The notes under the pieces were generated by a model. The model made no database searches and was not told the DNA's origin. It worked only from the letters and a program-made list of their open reading frames with translations. Shown one piece after another: positions 47,501 through 55,495 of a DNA stretch of 57,606 bases (positions within the stretch are counted from its first letter, which is position 1; every line of letters begins with the position of its first letter). The DNA is from Legionella yabuuchiae (GTDB lineage Bacteria > Pseudomonadota > Gammaproteobacteria > Legionellales > Legionellaceae), in contig NZ_CAAAIW010000018.1 in NCBI RefSeq assembly GCF_900640115.1, positions 1-57,606 on the forward strand, given 5' to 3'. A program made the position numbers and the translations under genes.

Positions 47501-48564
47501 GCTTGTAATTGATTTCTTTCTAAAGGGATGGCATCTTGTAGATTTTTATAGCCCCATAAACGCAAGCGCTTCAATTTCGGAGCGGCATGCAGTAATTGTG
47601 CTAGAGCAGGTAAAGTAATGCTTGAGTGACTTAAGTCAAGCGTTTCAAGCGCTTGTAATTGGTTTGCCTGTAAATTGAGGTCACCTTTTAGAGTGTTACA
47701 GCCATGTAAATTCAAGTCTTTCAACGTTGGAGCGGTTTGAAGTAAGTGCACTAAAGCGGATGAGGTAATATTGAAACAACGTAAATCAAGCGTTTCGAAT
47801 TGAGTTGTCTTGAACTGGGTGTCACCTTGTGGATTTCCACAGTCATCTAAATTTAAGACGTTCTGTATTTTTTCAGGCGTTAAAAAAGAGCGGGTGGCAT
47901 TTAGATTTCTAGTTAAATGAATATGTTTGATATTCTTTTTAATGGTGAGCGGCAATAATGATGTGGTTTGTTTTTCTGTGAGCCAAGACATTAATTCCAG
48001 CGCTACTTCGGAAAATAAATCATAAACCACCGTTGTTGCTTTTTTTAGCGCCAAATCCAAAACGGCTTGTTGTTCTTCTTTACTGAGCTTACACAGATCG
48101 CTGAGTAATATCTCATTTCTCTTCTGTCTATCATCTGATAATAGCGCTCTAATGAGTCCATAATCCAAAATAAGAACCTGATCTTTTGCAAGTGAAAGCG
48201 GCTTCTCAGCAGCTACAGAAAGCACTTCTTGAGCGGATGTGATAATGGTTTTTTTTAAAACAGGTAATGGATTAAATGGTACGATATCTTCGCCATTCCA
48301 ACCATACAAATTAAAACCTTGATTCCTAAGCTGCGCTGCTAACTGCTGAAATGCGTCTTTTTGTTCATCACCCCAGTTCTTATAACTCCAGTCATTCACA
48401 ATCAACGTCTTTAATTTTCTTTCTTCGGCTGGATCTTGCGACACCCAACACTGATTATTTCCGGCCAAAAATCGATCCAAATCCAAATCGCCAGAAGGGA
48501 CTGATGTAAAACTGGCCTGGCTGGTGGTCAGCTTATAATAAAATTCATTTAATAAAGTAGGCAC
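41551..48564 (-). CDS. Giant LRR, cysteine protease-like and AAA ATPase protein (effector candidate)
   Basis: A 2,337-aa protein. Residues 1-250 are an unrecognised helical head. Residues about 255-700 are nine modules of about 50 aa, each with two leucine-rich repeats (ALETLDLSHSSITSPALAQL). Residues about 795-985 resemble a papain/YopT (C58)-like protease: Cys823 in DGICLPLSRLFL, His905 in WHAIGV and Asn921/923 in VYNPNHED. Residues about 1130-1650 may include a degenerate AAA unit. Two clear AAA ATPase modules follow: Walker A Lys1722 (GLTGTGKTTF) with Walker B FIDEANL, and Lys1993 (GESGIGKSEL) with VILDEINC. Two helices near 2205-2270 and an acidic tail end it. Eukaryote-like repeats and an acidic tail suggest a secreted Dot/Icm-type effector, but this is unproven. 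Confidence 0.85.
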   Translation of the reverse strand: MPTLLNEFYYKLTTSQASFTSVPSGDLDLDRFLAGNNQCWVSQDPAEERKLKTLIVNDWSYKNWGDEQKDAFQQLAAQLRNQGFNLYGWNGEDIVPFNPLPVLKKTIITSAQEVLSVAAEKPLSLAKDQVLILDYGLIRALLSDDRQKRNEILLSDLCKLSKEEQQAVLDLALKKATTVVYDLFSEVALELMSWLTEKQTTSLLPLTIKKNIKHIHLTRNLNATRSFLTPEKIQNVLNLDDCGNPQGDTQFKTTQFETLDLRCFNITSSALVHLLQTAPTLKDLNLHGCNTLKGDLNLQANQLQALETLDLSHSSITLPALAQLLHAAPKLKRLRLWGYKNLQDAIPLERNQLQALETLELTYSRSITSPALTQLLHAAPNLKVLDLIGCEHLTGDIYLHENQLQMLETLNLSHSSITPPALAQLLHAAPNLKVLDLIGCEHLIGDINLQANQLQALETLRLSDSSINSSALAIFLQAAPKLKDLLLDYEHLNDDVDLTTNPLLKANQLQSLEALDLSHSSITSPALAQLLQAATNLKDLSLYSCKNLTGDINVPANHLQALETLHLSESSLTSPALAQLLQAATNLKNLYLHGCKHLKGDIKLQTNQLPALETLRLSDLSINSSVLAGFLRAAPNLKDLFIDCKNLNDDLDLKTSQLQSLETLHVGGSNITSPALARLLQATPNLKVLDFYFSSTLSQWEIQRVISWCSTGKIRLSPATLSALRAAYERVFLRATSQAPVPFLPTSSATPHASEFEFDKPKMPKHNSKEFKEFTPTPEDKPFHYSGINQSKNQGMVTEKLCQYCTLTQTNLALIPKVQDGICLPLSRLFLEDNLGMAEMLTTIGHWDGSLEKLSAPLKELFNKLIAAIEAKSDEDGFYFIGDHFQDYMDGFKVGESALLANPWHAIGVTRLSRDEWSVYNPNHEDGPRRVTHDALVHLLQEVDLGRLISVNKEDQLSLPTLRIKDPNAFIEHGGLLLITSDTNRDVILKALPKKQFQYSKEAVDGLLHRDINGPPAWALGIISSNEAVRVFTETLLEQFKSHHQNWQVQLQKSMSAMKKKEVNGFMKALSLSSRKEIIRDVAKVFEHISASKKYEAAFKTWAPPRIAPISFLEYAKHCLQPNGQTSRLILCESESQTFNIAAELQEYARGISRPVFYVNNAQDLICSAPYVLRKEGVYGELKPGPGGALYSFLTRYDSKDSVLIVNFDAFTAEEIVRFNTICDANPSVDGVSLPKKMNVIGLINTKAPDCYEGADFYSRFQVRERCPVSSFMPKSALSVSDGLSEAAEDSVVINLYQTQDWAGRLFGRWNFDDKGRLYREQGALQEALTLKKPIVIQNAPLDNPEFQRVMRQAQQGGARYAGEVIQLPQTCTLRFELGYDWENLSSYLTLQELETAEPFHVLNPQLAYRFVPHTMYDGQTLVRHPGLIAEAKTHGNPLRVKLTRTLSDDAFAMLLETCRKENVRLHLECAPEVALPKTLKPGWISKKAMFSPWGAQETQNTAVIQSTDTDTTIAQLTKTQFWRIIDVSELSPSDLLMSLEGAFDQDTAQLRFNTRQTALLTSMEQKEQVILTGRFSKALADYLAPILLGQEHQERLTRLLLVSDDTSLLRCSPYLYLHRVTKEEKKAFLSQPEPLEDYLERESLSKLKAREQALSLHPHAASDEAWAGMTHLAIPSQSEKIDLEDSPQQAQSFHQHRLETVLKHLEKAPTVFLAGLTGTGKTTFVETILAQEKPIFTESQMQAWALADEGGILFIDEANLSHKQWTEFEGLYHKPPSILINGVIYDLTPQHQVIFAGNPISYGDERKLSPFFARHGSSVVFDPLTPAALYEDALKPLFLNSKWSDDEIAQSCFIMLEAYQFLVARSTSFVLVSPRELQMIALLAQVEKTDSTEERLQVTRKLTYELLSPLLPKEYQSSFAERFKAEEPLVNKKNKVFKDFLLTPSRQEIWDTVQRFCALRDWRQRDESTPQQAQLTAGLGGLVIEGESGIGKSELVLRALIASGKKANDDFDYLPASMPTQEKKKALIEAFHAGKIVILDEINCGPTLERLLNGLLMGKNPITGEVAKKPGFFLIGTKNPITMAGRRAPSTALERRLHTKQLPPYTPSEMTDIVMHMGVPADQAGKMIDVFCKQQDFARKNQLTPPPVFRDLHRLASRLKRAKTTLVEEQNLTSTTIQENHHPSTQPRILPKQTTPITNKRAWQIPLVLGAALGFITGVGLCLTGVFSPLGVSLFAISLSGVFFGAVGAALFTAGDLLIHKLCSNTQESTSMPQEPLTCSSLQDDVESSYKKMQSFLPPRASNQTSAKPNPKDSCGAVPDDEVLEQDQHTLPSIKI
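46480..47800 (-). repeat. Tandem LRR-coding DNA repeats (nine units of about 150 bp)
   Basis: The LRR part is a DNA repeat of about 150 bp. Some units are nearly identical: tcacagccaattaaatccaa at 47242 and 47392, with the next about 50 bases also matching. Units 5 and 8 share the SINSS/NDD pattern, which suggests blocks of three units were duplicated. The ends are estimated. Confidence 0.85.
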
Positions 48565-48823
48565 ATTAAAAAGTATTAAATTAGAGTGATGAGATTATAT
48601 CACGCGCCATATATTATTCAAAGTGATCGTGTTTTAACCAGTTCTGTGAGGCAGGTGCTGATTATGTTTTTACCTTGAAACATAATCAGGGCGATTGACA
48701 CGAGACTGTAAAGGACAGGTTCATTCTTCATGATGAAGGAAGGAATGCATGCTCCTTCCTCGATTAGCCCTACACCTTGTTTAAGAGATATAATCTCATC
48801 AGAAGAAGTAGAAATGGTAAGGA
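48565..48823. other. Gap upstream of the giant gene
   Basis: A 259-bp space with a hairpin ggaaggaatgcatgctcctt at 48737, on the downstream side of mgtE. No gene is visible. It should contain the promoter of the giant gene on the minus strand. Confidence 0.5.
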
Positions 48824-50140
48824 TTAAAAATTTAAAACAGTTCGTGCGATCATAAAATAGATTATGAGGCCGCTGGCATCAATGACGGTTGATACAAACG
48901 GTGCGCTAACCACTGCGGGATCAAGATTTAAGATCCGCGCAAGAATCGGCATTATCGAGCCTGTGAGCGCGGCCATCGTACAGATTGCCACTAAGCTTAA
49001 TGCGACGATCAATGCGATATTTTGTCTAAAAATATACCAAACCACAACATAGGCTGCGGCTCCTAAAGCAATCCCTAGCAAGACACCAACGCTTGTTTCT
49101 CGAAGTGCGATGGTTAAAAAGTCACTTACTCTTACGTCTTCAACCGCGAGTGCTCGAACGATGGTTGTTGATGATTGTGATCCCGTGTTACCGCCAATAC
49201 CAATTAATAAGGGAATAAATAAAGTTAATACAATGACCTCATTTAAGGTCGATTCAAACGTATTTAACACATTGACGGTTAATGTCCCTGCAATGGCTAG
49301 AAAAGCTAGCCAAACCACACGAATTTGTAACAATCTAAAGATAGGAACCGACAAGTAAGGCTTTCCAAGCGGACCAGAAGCCCCCGCACGGAAAATGTCT
49401 TCCGTTTCTTCCTCTTCCATAATATCCATGGCGTCATCAATCGTTACAATACCCACTAATCGTTTTCCCTCTTCGACAATGGGAACAGCAAGCCAGTCGG
49501 TTGATTGGATGTAACGAGCAACTTTTTCCTGGTCATCATTGACCGAAAAAGACTTCATGTCTTTATACATAAGCTCGCTAATTTTACTTGAAGGTGAAGC
49601 CATCACCAATTTTTCAAGCTCAACCACACCTTTTAAGATCATATCGTCATTAACCACAGGAAGAACATAAATCGTTTCAGCCTCATTGCCATCTTTGCGA
49701 ACGATTTCGAGGGCTTTCTCAACCGTCATATCTGGGTATAAAGGGATAAAAAAAGGGCTCATAATCCGCCCGGCCGTTTCAGGAGAATATTGCAACAACA
49801 ATGAGGTGGCACGACGTTCCTTGGCGCTTAATCGTCGTAAAAAACGATCGGCTTTTTCGCTGGGGAGCTCGTCAAAAAGACGCGCACGATCATCGGGCTC
49901 CATTTGTTCAAGAATGGCGAGCGCTTTTTTCTTGTCGATTTCATTTAGAATATCCGCTTGGCTAACGGGCTCTAAGTAGCTGAATACTTTATCCGCTTTT
50001 TGCGGCGGTAATAAATTAAATATTTGATAACGTCGTTCAGGAGAAGAGTGATCGACTTCTTTTACAATTGAGTTCACGCTGGCTTCGGAGAGAAGTCGAG
50101 ATAATTCTTTTTCTGGCAAATTTTTTTTATTAATTCCCAT
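48824..50140 (-). CDS. mgtE: Magnesium transporter MgtE
   Basis: A 438-aa MgtE. The cytoplasmic N domain (LLPPQKADKVFSYLEPVSQADILNEID) and two CBS domains (IYVLPVVNDDMILKGVVELEKLV and WLAVPIVEEGKRLVGIVTIDDAMDIMEEE) sense Mg2+; five C-terminal helices carry the pore motif PLLIGIGGNTGSQSSTTIVRALA. A stem CAGGGAGCG lies just before ATG 50140 (or 50143). The longer reading to 50209 adds an unconserved leader. The channel imports Mg2+ when the cytoplasmic level is low. Confidence 0.95.
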   Translation of the reverse strand: MGINKKNLPEKELSRLLSEASVNSIVKEVDHSSPERRYQIFNLLPPQKADKVFSYLEPVSQADILNEIDKKKALAILEQMEPDDRARLFDELPSEKADRFLRRLSAKERRATSLLLQYSPETAGRIMSPFFIPLYPDMTVEKALEIVRKDGNEAETIYVLPVVNDDMILKGVVELEKLVMASPSSKISELMYKDMKSFSVNDDQEKVARYIQSTDWLAVPIVEEGKRLVGIVTIDDAMDIMEEEETEDIFRAGASGPLGKPYLSVPIFRLLQIRVVWLAFLAIAGTLTVNVLNTFESTLNEVIVLTLFIPLLIGIGGNTGSQSSTTIVRALAVEDVRVSDFLTIALRETSVGVLLGIALGAAAYVVVWYIFRQNIALIVALSLVAICTMAALTGSIMPILARILNLDPAVVSAPFVSTVIDASGLIIYFMIARTVLNF

Positions 50141-50380
50141 CATCGCTCCCTGAAGCTTAGTCGTCTTCCTTTGCGAGTATATCAAAAAGGAGTTTAGGGT
50201 ATAAGCCAAAGGTAGACATAAACGTCGTTTTTTTCAACTTAAATCAATTGCCTAGGTTTTCTACACGGGTATAGCAATGACGATTAGGTTTTTGGAATTT
50301 ACTGAATCATGAGAGTCAAACGGCAAAATTTGGAAATATTTGCTATAACATTAAATGAACCGTAAGGGATGGAGCCATAC

Positions 50381-51304
50381 ATGAGTCGCAAAAAGAAAAC
50401 ACTACACCCTGAGATTAAGGCCATCAAAAACATCTGTGAGATCATTGAAGAAGATAAAGCTAAAATAAATCCGCCTCAACAACAGCAGAAGCAGCCCGGG
50501 TTGCAACATAAAATGCGTCCTGAGCCAATTTCTATCTACGACGATTATAAGGCTGCTGGAAAATTAAAAGGCAAAGTTGTGGTTATCACCGGTGGTGACA
50601 GCGGTATTGGGCGAGCAATAGCATATCACAGCATAAAAGAAGGGGCTAAGGTGGCTTTTATTTATCTGGATGAATCGGCTGATGCAGAGACTACCCTAAA
50701 TGAAATCAAGGGCATGGGCGGAGAAGCTATTGCGATAAAGCAGGATTTAAGCCGTCGCGCAGGCTGTAAAACAGCCGTAAAACAATGTTTAGAAAAATTT
50801 GGAAGGCTTAATATTTTAATCAATAATATTGCCATTCAATACCCCACAACCGATGTTCAGGACATTTCGCCAAACGATTTAGAACAAGTGTTCGCGACGA
50901 ATGTTTTTTCTTATTTTTTTATGATTCAAGAAGTGTTACCCCATTTAAAACATGACGATGTAATCTTAAATACCACATCCATTACTGCCTTTCGTGGCAG
51001 TGAGCATTTAATAGATTACTCTGCGACCAAAGGAGCGATTGTCTCGTTAACCCGATCTTTAGCAAGTCTATTGATAAAAAAGGGAATTCGAGTTAATGGC
51101 ATTGCGCCTGGGCCAGTCTGGACGCCCTTGATTCCTGCCAGCTTTACCGAAGAAGAGGTTGCTACTTTTGGCTCGCAATCGCCAATGAATAAACCCGCGC
51201 AGCCTGCAGATATTGCCCCAACTTATATTTTTCTAGCCAGTAAAGACAGCCAGTTTATAACAGGGCAAATACTACATCCAAATGGCGGAGAGATAGTGGC
51301 TTAA
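50381..51304 (+). CDS. SDR family oxidoreductase (YghA-like)
   Basis: A 307-aa short-chain dehydrogenase with an extra about 70-residue N-terminal tail (HPEIKAIKNICEIIEEDK...QQQQKQPGLQHKMRPEPISIYDDYKAAGKL), then VVITGGDSGIGRAIAY, NNIA, NTTSITAFRG and YSATKGAIVSLTRSLA. The P-QQQ/PG-x-M-P tail is typical of YghA/YdaD general-stress SDRs, which act on aldehydes or glucose-like substrates. ATG 50381 has GGAG 8 nt upstream. Its stop overlaps the convergent next gene. Confidence 0.93.
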   Translation: MSRKKKTLHPEIKAIKNICEIIEEDKAKINPPQQQQKQPGLQHKMRPEPISIYDDYKAAGKLKGKVVVITGGDSGIGRAIAYHSIKEGAKVAFIYLDESADAETTLNEIKGMGGEAIAIKQDLSRRAGCKTAVKQCLEKFGRLNILINNIAIQYPTTDVQDISPNDLEQVFATNVFSYFFMIQEVLPHLKHDDVILNTTSITAFRGSEHLIDYSATKGAIVSLTRSLASLLIKKGIRVNGIAPGPVWTPLIPASFTEEEVATFGSQSPMNKPAQPADIAPTYIFLASKDSQFITGQILHPNGGEIVA

Positions 51305-52542
51305 GGAAGGATTAGAATATATATCCCACATCCCGTAGCCAGCATCGCGGCTAAATAAAGACTCATCATTAAAGCAAAGCGATTATGAGCAATGATCCAA
51401 ACCAAGGCGAATTTGGAAATGAAACTGGCTACGGCAACAATAGCCAGTAATTCAGTCGCCTGAATTAATGTAATGCTTTGTTCTTTAAATAAAGAAGCAA
51501 TTGCAAACGCTACGGCATGAATCTCAAATAATCCAGTGATGAAAGCCACAATAGGTAATGCGTTGATGCCGATGTATTGTTTGATTGCTCCAACGAACAA
51601 TAATATACCCATAATTAACAAAGCAAGTTTTAAGACTGCTGTTATGTCTAGGGGATTTTCGTAAGTAATGGACAGTTCTTTTTCACCGTTGGGTTTGATA
51701 AATACCCAGGAGGATATCCCCCCCAATAAAATGGCTGCTAAAATTGGCCAAGAAATATAATGCAGCAAATTGGGAGCTGCAACGGCCACAACAATGAGAA
51801 ACGCCACAAGCGTGGCTATGGTAGCATAAATCCCAGCAGCCACCCCTGAGCCAGTCGATTTACTGACGGACTTTTTAGCGTGGGCTAAGGAGGCAAATAC
51901 GGCGGTTGAAGAGACCAACCCACCGAAAAACCCCACTAAAATCATTCCTAATTGTTCACCGAACACTCGGATCATGATGTAGCCACCGAATTGTAGTCCT
52001 GCCAAAATGAGCACGATCATGCCGAATTTTTGTGGGTTAAGTAATCCCCAAGGATCTACGGTTTTATCTGGTAAAAAGGACACAATCCCAACGGAAATGA
52101 TAAGAATCGTCAAAGCCGCCTCTATTTCTTTAGTACTAATTCGTTCTTTCGCAAACCGATGCAAACTGCGACGACTGTATAAAATCAACAATACGACGGT
52201 TGCGATACATACCGCAACTAAACGCTGGTGCATGACTAAATAGCCAAGAAGAAACACCGTGCCGGCGGCCATTTCTGTGGTAATCCCAATATTAGCGGTG
52301 CTTTGGTTTATTCGAGTAGCACGAAAATAACTTAATAATAAAGCGGCGAACACAAACGAGCTAACCGTGAGGGTTAATAAAGGCTTATGAATTTCAGCGC
52401 TCAATGTGCCTAATAAGGAAAACAATATAAAGGTGCGCATTCCAATGGTTTTTACGCCCCCTGCTTGGCTTCGTTCACGCTCAATGCCGATGGCTAGTCC
52501 TATCATAAACGAGAGAAAAAATGGTTGTAGGGCGTTTAACAT
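51301..52542 (-). CDS. MgtC/DUF4010 family membrane protein
   Basis: A 413-aa, about 12-helix protein. The N-terminal half has the MgtC-type motif FMIGLAIGIERERSQAGGVKTIGMRTF; the second half is DUF4010-like with FGGYIMIRVFGEQLGMILVGFFGGLVSSTAVFASLAHA. MgtC in pathogens aids survival in low Mg2+ and in phagocytes; members with the DUF4010 half are of unknown activity. Near mgtE, a link to Mg2+ homeostasis is likely. AAGGA lies 6 nt before the ATG. Confidence 0.92.
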   Translation of the reverse strand: MLNALQPFFLSFMIGLAIGIERERSQAGGVKTIGMRTFILFSLLGTLSAEIHKPLLTLTVSSFVFAALLLSYFRATRINQSTANIGITTEMAAGTVFLLGYLVMHQRLVAVCIATVVLLILYSRRSLHRFAKERISTKEIEAALTILIISVGIVSFLPDKTVDPWGLLNPQKFGMIVLILAGLQFGGYIMIRVFGEQLGMILVGFFGGLVSSTAVFASLAHAKKSVSKSTGSGVAAGIYATIATLVAFLIVVAVAAPNLLHYISWPILAAILLGGISSWVFIKPNGEKELSITYENPLDITAVLKLALLIMGILLFVGAIKQYIGINALPIVAFITGLFEIHAVAFAIASLFKEQSITLIQATELLAIVAVASFISKFALVWIIAHNRFALMMSLYLAAMLATGCGIYILILP

Positions 52543-52738
52543 AAAAATCCTTAAACTGAATTATACTTATCGCTACTAAAGCAGCGATCAGCAGCCTTAC
52601 TTTAGGTTATTTGATAAACTTGAAGAGGATAACTTCTGGAATAACCCCCGATTAGGTTCAAGCTGTTCTATAATAATAAAAGAACTAGCAAAAATACCAA
52701 GGAATTTTCTAAAAAAGCTTAAGGAAGGAGCAATAATA

Positions 52739-53887
52739 ATGAGTGTACTCACTGAAGATTATCCAGAGCTGTTTCTGAATTCATCCCAAACCCCATGCAT
52801 ATCCTTGTATCAACCAACTCACCCTGCTCATCCTGATCGAGAGCAAGATGTCATTCGATATAAGAACTTAGTCAAAGAAATTGAATCATCATTAGAGAAG
52901 AATTATACCGGTCGTGAAACAACGAAATTAATGAAACCATTTCATGACTTAATGAATAACCATGAGTTCTGGACACACGTTCAAAAAGGATTGGCCATTT
53001 TGGCTAATGATGATTTGTTCAAAGTATATAAGCTTCCGCGCGAAGTTCCTGAGTTAGCGATTGTGGCAGAAAACTTTCACATTAAGCCTTTGATTCGCAT
53101 TATGCAATCAGCAGGACATTTTCAAGTGTTAGCATTAACTCGTAGGCAAGTGAGGTTGTATGAAGGAACACGTGACGAGCTTGAAGAAGTGACGTTACAT
53201 CAAGAGGTTCCTAAAACACTTACTGAAGCTCTGGGCCATGAATTAACAGAACCCCGATTAACTGTTTCAGCTTATGGTAAAGGAACCGAAGGACCACCCA
53301 TGCATCATGGTCATGGCGGTCGAAAAGATGAGGTCGACTTGGATGCTGAACGCTATTTTAGGCGAGTTGACGAAGCCATCGCTAAGCATCATTCTTATGC
53401 CTCTAAATTGCCTTTATTACTGGCCGCTCTTCCTGAATATCATCATATGTTCCATGAAGTTAGCCAAAATCCTTATCTTCTGCCAGACGATATCAAAGCC
53501 AACCCAGAAGAGTTGACGGTTGATGAGATTCGAAAGCGAGCTTGGAAAGTCATTGAGCCTTATTATTTGGCTAAACTGAATGCTCTGATTGAACGTTTCG
53601 GTGATTTAAGCTCAAATAATAAAGGGTCTGATGAGTTAGATGATGTTGCTAAAGCAGCTGTTTCTGGGCGTATTGAAACGCTTCTTATCGATGCGGATCG
53701 CAGAATACCAGGCCAAATTGATCACGCAACCGGGGAATATAAATTGGATGAATTACTTAATCCAGAGGTTGATGATCTGTTGGATGATTTGGGCGAACTC
53801 GTTTTGAAAAGCCGGGGAGAAGTGATTGTTGTTCCCAGCGATAAAATGCCAACAGACAGCGGCTTAGCAGCAATTTATCGCTATTAA
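52739..53887 (+). CDS. baeRF-family protein (archaeo-eukaryotic release factor-like)
   Basis: A 382-aa soluble protein. It begins with PCISLYQPTHPAHPDREQDVIRYKNLVKE and has the middle FQVLALTRRQVRLYEGTRDELEEV, the pattern I associate with bacterial eRF1-like (baeRF3) proteins, and then VDEAIAKHHSYASKLPLLLAALPEYHHMFHEVSQNP and GRIETLLIDADRRIPG. These are predicted to act at stalled or paused ribosomes, but function is unproven. AAGGAAGGAG precedes the ATG. It is followed 13 bp later by the BON-MscS gene, so the two probably share an operon. Confidence 0.85.
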   Translation: MSVLTEDYPELFLNSSQTPCISLYQPTHPAHPDREQDVIRYKNLVKEIESSLEKNYTGRETTKLMKPFHDLMNNHEFWTHVQKGLAILANDDLFKVYKLPREVPELAIVAENFHIKPLIRIMQSAGHFQVLALTRRQVRLYEGTRDELEEVTLHQEVPKTLTEALGHELTEPRLTVSAYGKGTEGPPMHHGHGGRKDEVDLDAERYFRRVDEAIAKHHSYASKLPLLLAALPEYHHMFHEVSQNPYLLPDDIKANPEELTVDEIRKRAWKVIEPYYLAKLNALIERFGDLSSNNKGSDELDDVAKAAVSGRIETLLIDADRRIPGQIDHATGEYKLDELLNPEVDDLLDDLGELVLKSRGEVIVVPSDKMPTDSGLAAIYRY

Positions 53888-53900
53888 CAGCAGGTGAATA

Positions 53901-55310
53901 ATGCATCGCTTAGTGCATCTCGTTGTAACTTTGATGTTTGCTTTCTGTTTCAGCCTGGGCGCCTATAGCACCCAGGCGTTGCCTAATGAGAACAGTAAAA
54001 TTATACCCGGCAATGAAGATATTCCTGAAATAAAAAAACCTGTTGAAATAAAACCCTCTGCACAAGATAAAGAAATTAAAAAGCGCTTGGAAAATATCAT
54101 GCAAGCAACCGGCTGGTATGAAAAACCAAGCGTCAAGGTCAGAGATGGTATTGTATTCTTAACCGGTGAAACCAAAACGGCCAAGCATAAGGAATGGGCG
54201 GAGGACTTAGCGAATAACACTGAGGATGTTGTTGCGGTAGTCAATGAAATCAAAATTGTCAGTCCTGCTTCTTGGTATGTGACTGAATTTAAGAGTGGCG
54301 TTGAAGAATACTGGCAAAGCTTTTTAAGAGGTCTGCCTTTTCTGGGTATATCCATTCTTATTATTCTCTTTGCATGGCTTATTGCTCGTTTTTCTTCGAA
54401 ATATGCGCACCAATCGCTCTTGAGTCGTGAGCTTCATCCGTTGCTTGCGGATGTGATATCCAGAGGTATTGCCATATTATGCATTTTATTTGGGTTATAT
54501 ATTGTTCTTCAGGTTATGGGATTAACCACCATCGCGTTAACGATTCTTGGTGGTACGGGGGTGTTGGGTATTATTCTTGGGATTGCATTTCGTGATATCA
54601 CTGAAAACTTATTAGCCAGCATATTACTCAGTGTTCAAAAGCCCTTCAATAACAATGATTTGATCGAAGTCGATAATATTATAGGCTATGTTCAAGCGCT
54701 TACGATCCGTAGTACGATTTTAATCACTCTAGATGGGCATGAAGTTCAAATACCAAATGCCACGGTTTATAAGAGTAATATATGTAACTTCACCAGTAAT
54801 CCTAAGCGACGTGAACATTTTGTGATTGGAATTGGCTATGAAGAAGCGATTTCTCATGCTCAAGACGTCGCATTTCATGTTCTTGAACAACATCCGGCGG
54901 TGCTTACAGACCCAGAGCCTTGGGTTTTAGTAGAAGAATTAGCACCATCAACGGTTAATTTACGAATTTATTTTTGGCTCGATGGCAATGAATATAATTG
55001 GCGAAAAGTTCGCTCCTCTGTCATTCGGTTAGTTAAAAGTGCATTTCAGGATGCAGGTCTTTCAATGCCTGGCCAGATTATAGAATTAAGCCTGCTGGAT
55101 GAAGTCCCAATTTTGCTTCCTGAGAAGCAAGGTAGAAAAGAAGGTGAAGAAGCCAAACTTGAAGAAAAAGAGTCGTCCAGCATTGCGACCAATGCTGAAG
55201 GCGGTCTAGGAAGCGATAAAGAAGAACTTCAGGAGCAAGGACGTAAAATACAACGCGCCGGCCAAGAGAAAAATCTATTAAAAAACACTTCTACAGATGG
55301 GAACACATAG
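53901..55310 (+). CDS. BON-domain mechanosensitive channel (MscS family)
   Basis: A 469-aa protein. A signal peptide (LVHLVVTLMFAFCFSLGAYSTQA) leads to a periplasmic BON domain (ITLKRLENIMQATGWYEKPSVKVRDGIVFLTGETKTAKHKE-like region at about residues 45-115), then helices and the MscS pore and beta-domain: LTILGGTGVLGIILGIAFRDITENLLASILLSVQKPFNNNDLIEVD. A charged, Gln/Glu-rich tail ends it. BON domains bind phospholipid or peptidoglycan-near structures. It would open on hypo-osmotic shock. Shares an operon with the baeRF gene. Confidence 0.92.
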   Translation: MHRLVHLVVTLMFAFCFSLGAYSTQALPNENSKIIPGNEDIPEIKKPVEIKPSAQDKEIKKRLENIMQATGWYEKPSVKVRDGIVFLTGETKTAKHKEWAEDLANNTEDVVAVVNEIKIVSPASWYVTEFKSGVEEYWQSFLRGLPFLGISILIILFAWLIARFSSKYAHQSLLSRELHPLLADVISRGIAILCILFGLYIVLQVMGLTTIALTILGGTGVLGIILGIAFRDITENLLASILLSVQKPFNNNDLIEVDNIIGYVQALTIRSTILITLDGHEVQIPNATVYKSNICNFTSNPKRREHFVIGIGYEEAISHAQDVAFHVLEQHPAVLTDPEPWVLVEELAPSTVNLRIYFWLDGNEYNWRKVRSSVIRLVKSAFQDAGLSMPGQIIELSLLDEVPILLPEKQGRKEGEEAKLEEKESSSIATNAEGGLGSDKEELQEQGRKIQRAGQEKNLLKNTSTDGNT

Positions 55311-55346
55311 CCTATTGGACTTGACCAAACAGTGCGCCTAAAAACA

Positions 55347-55372
55347 CGTATTTTGAACCATCACGGGTATAT
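55347..55372. repeat. Copy of the gtattttgaa...cacgggtata repeat
   Basis: The stretch acacgtattttgaaccatca and the following cgggtatat combine the gtattttga start found at 1986 and 33410 with the cacgggtata end of the element at 6394. It lies between the channel and catalase genes. Confidence 0.6.
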
Positions 55373-55495
55373 TTTTAAACTGTGTGAATAGAGGCGCGAA
55401 TAATGCGAGCAGATACATGCCAGAGTTTCGCGCTTAATCTTTTAATTTAAATATAAAGACTATATTATGAGTTTAGTCTAAAAGGAGAAATTGGA

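Noticed and set aside
46480-47800. CRISPR or noncoding satellite
   Set aside because: The 150-bp periodicity is explained by LRR modules in one open frame.
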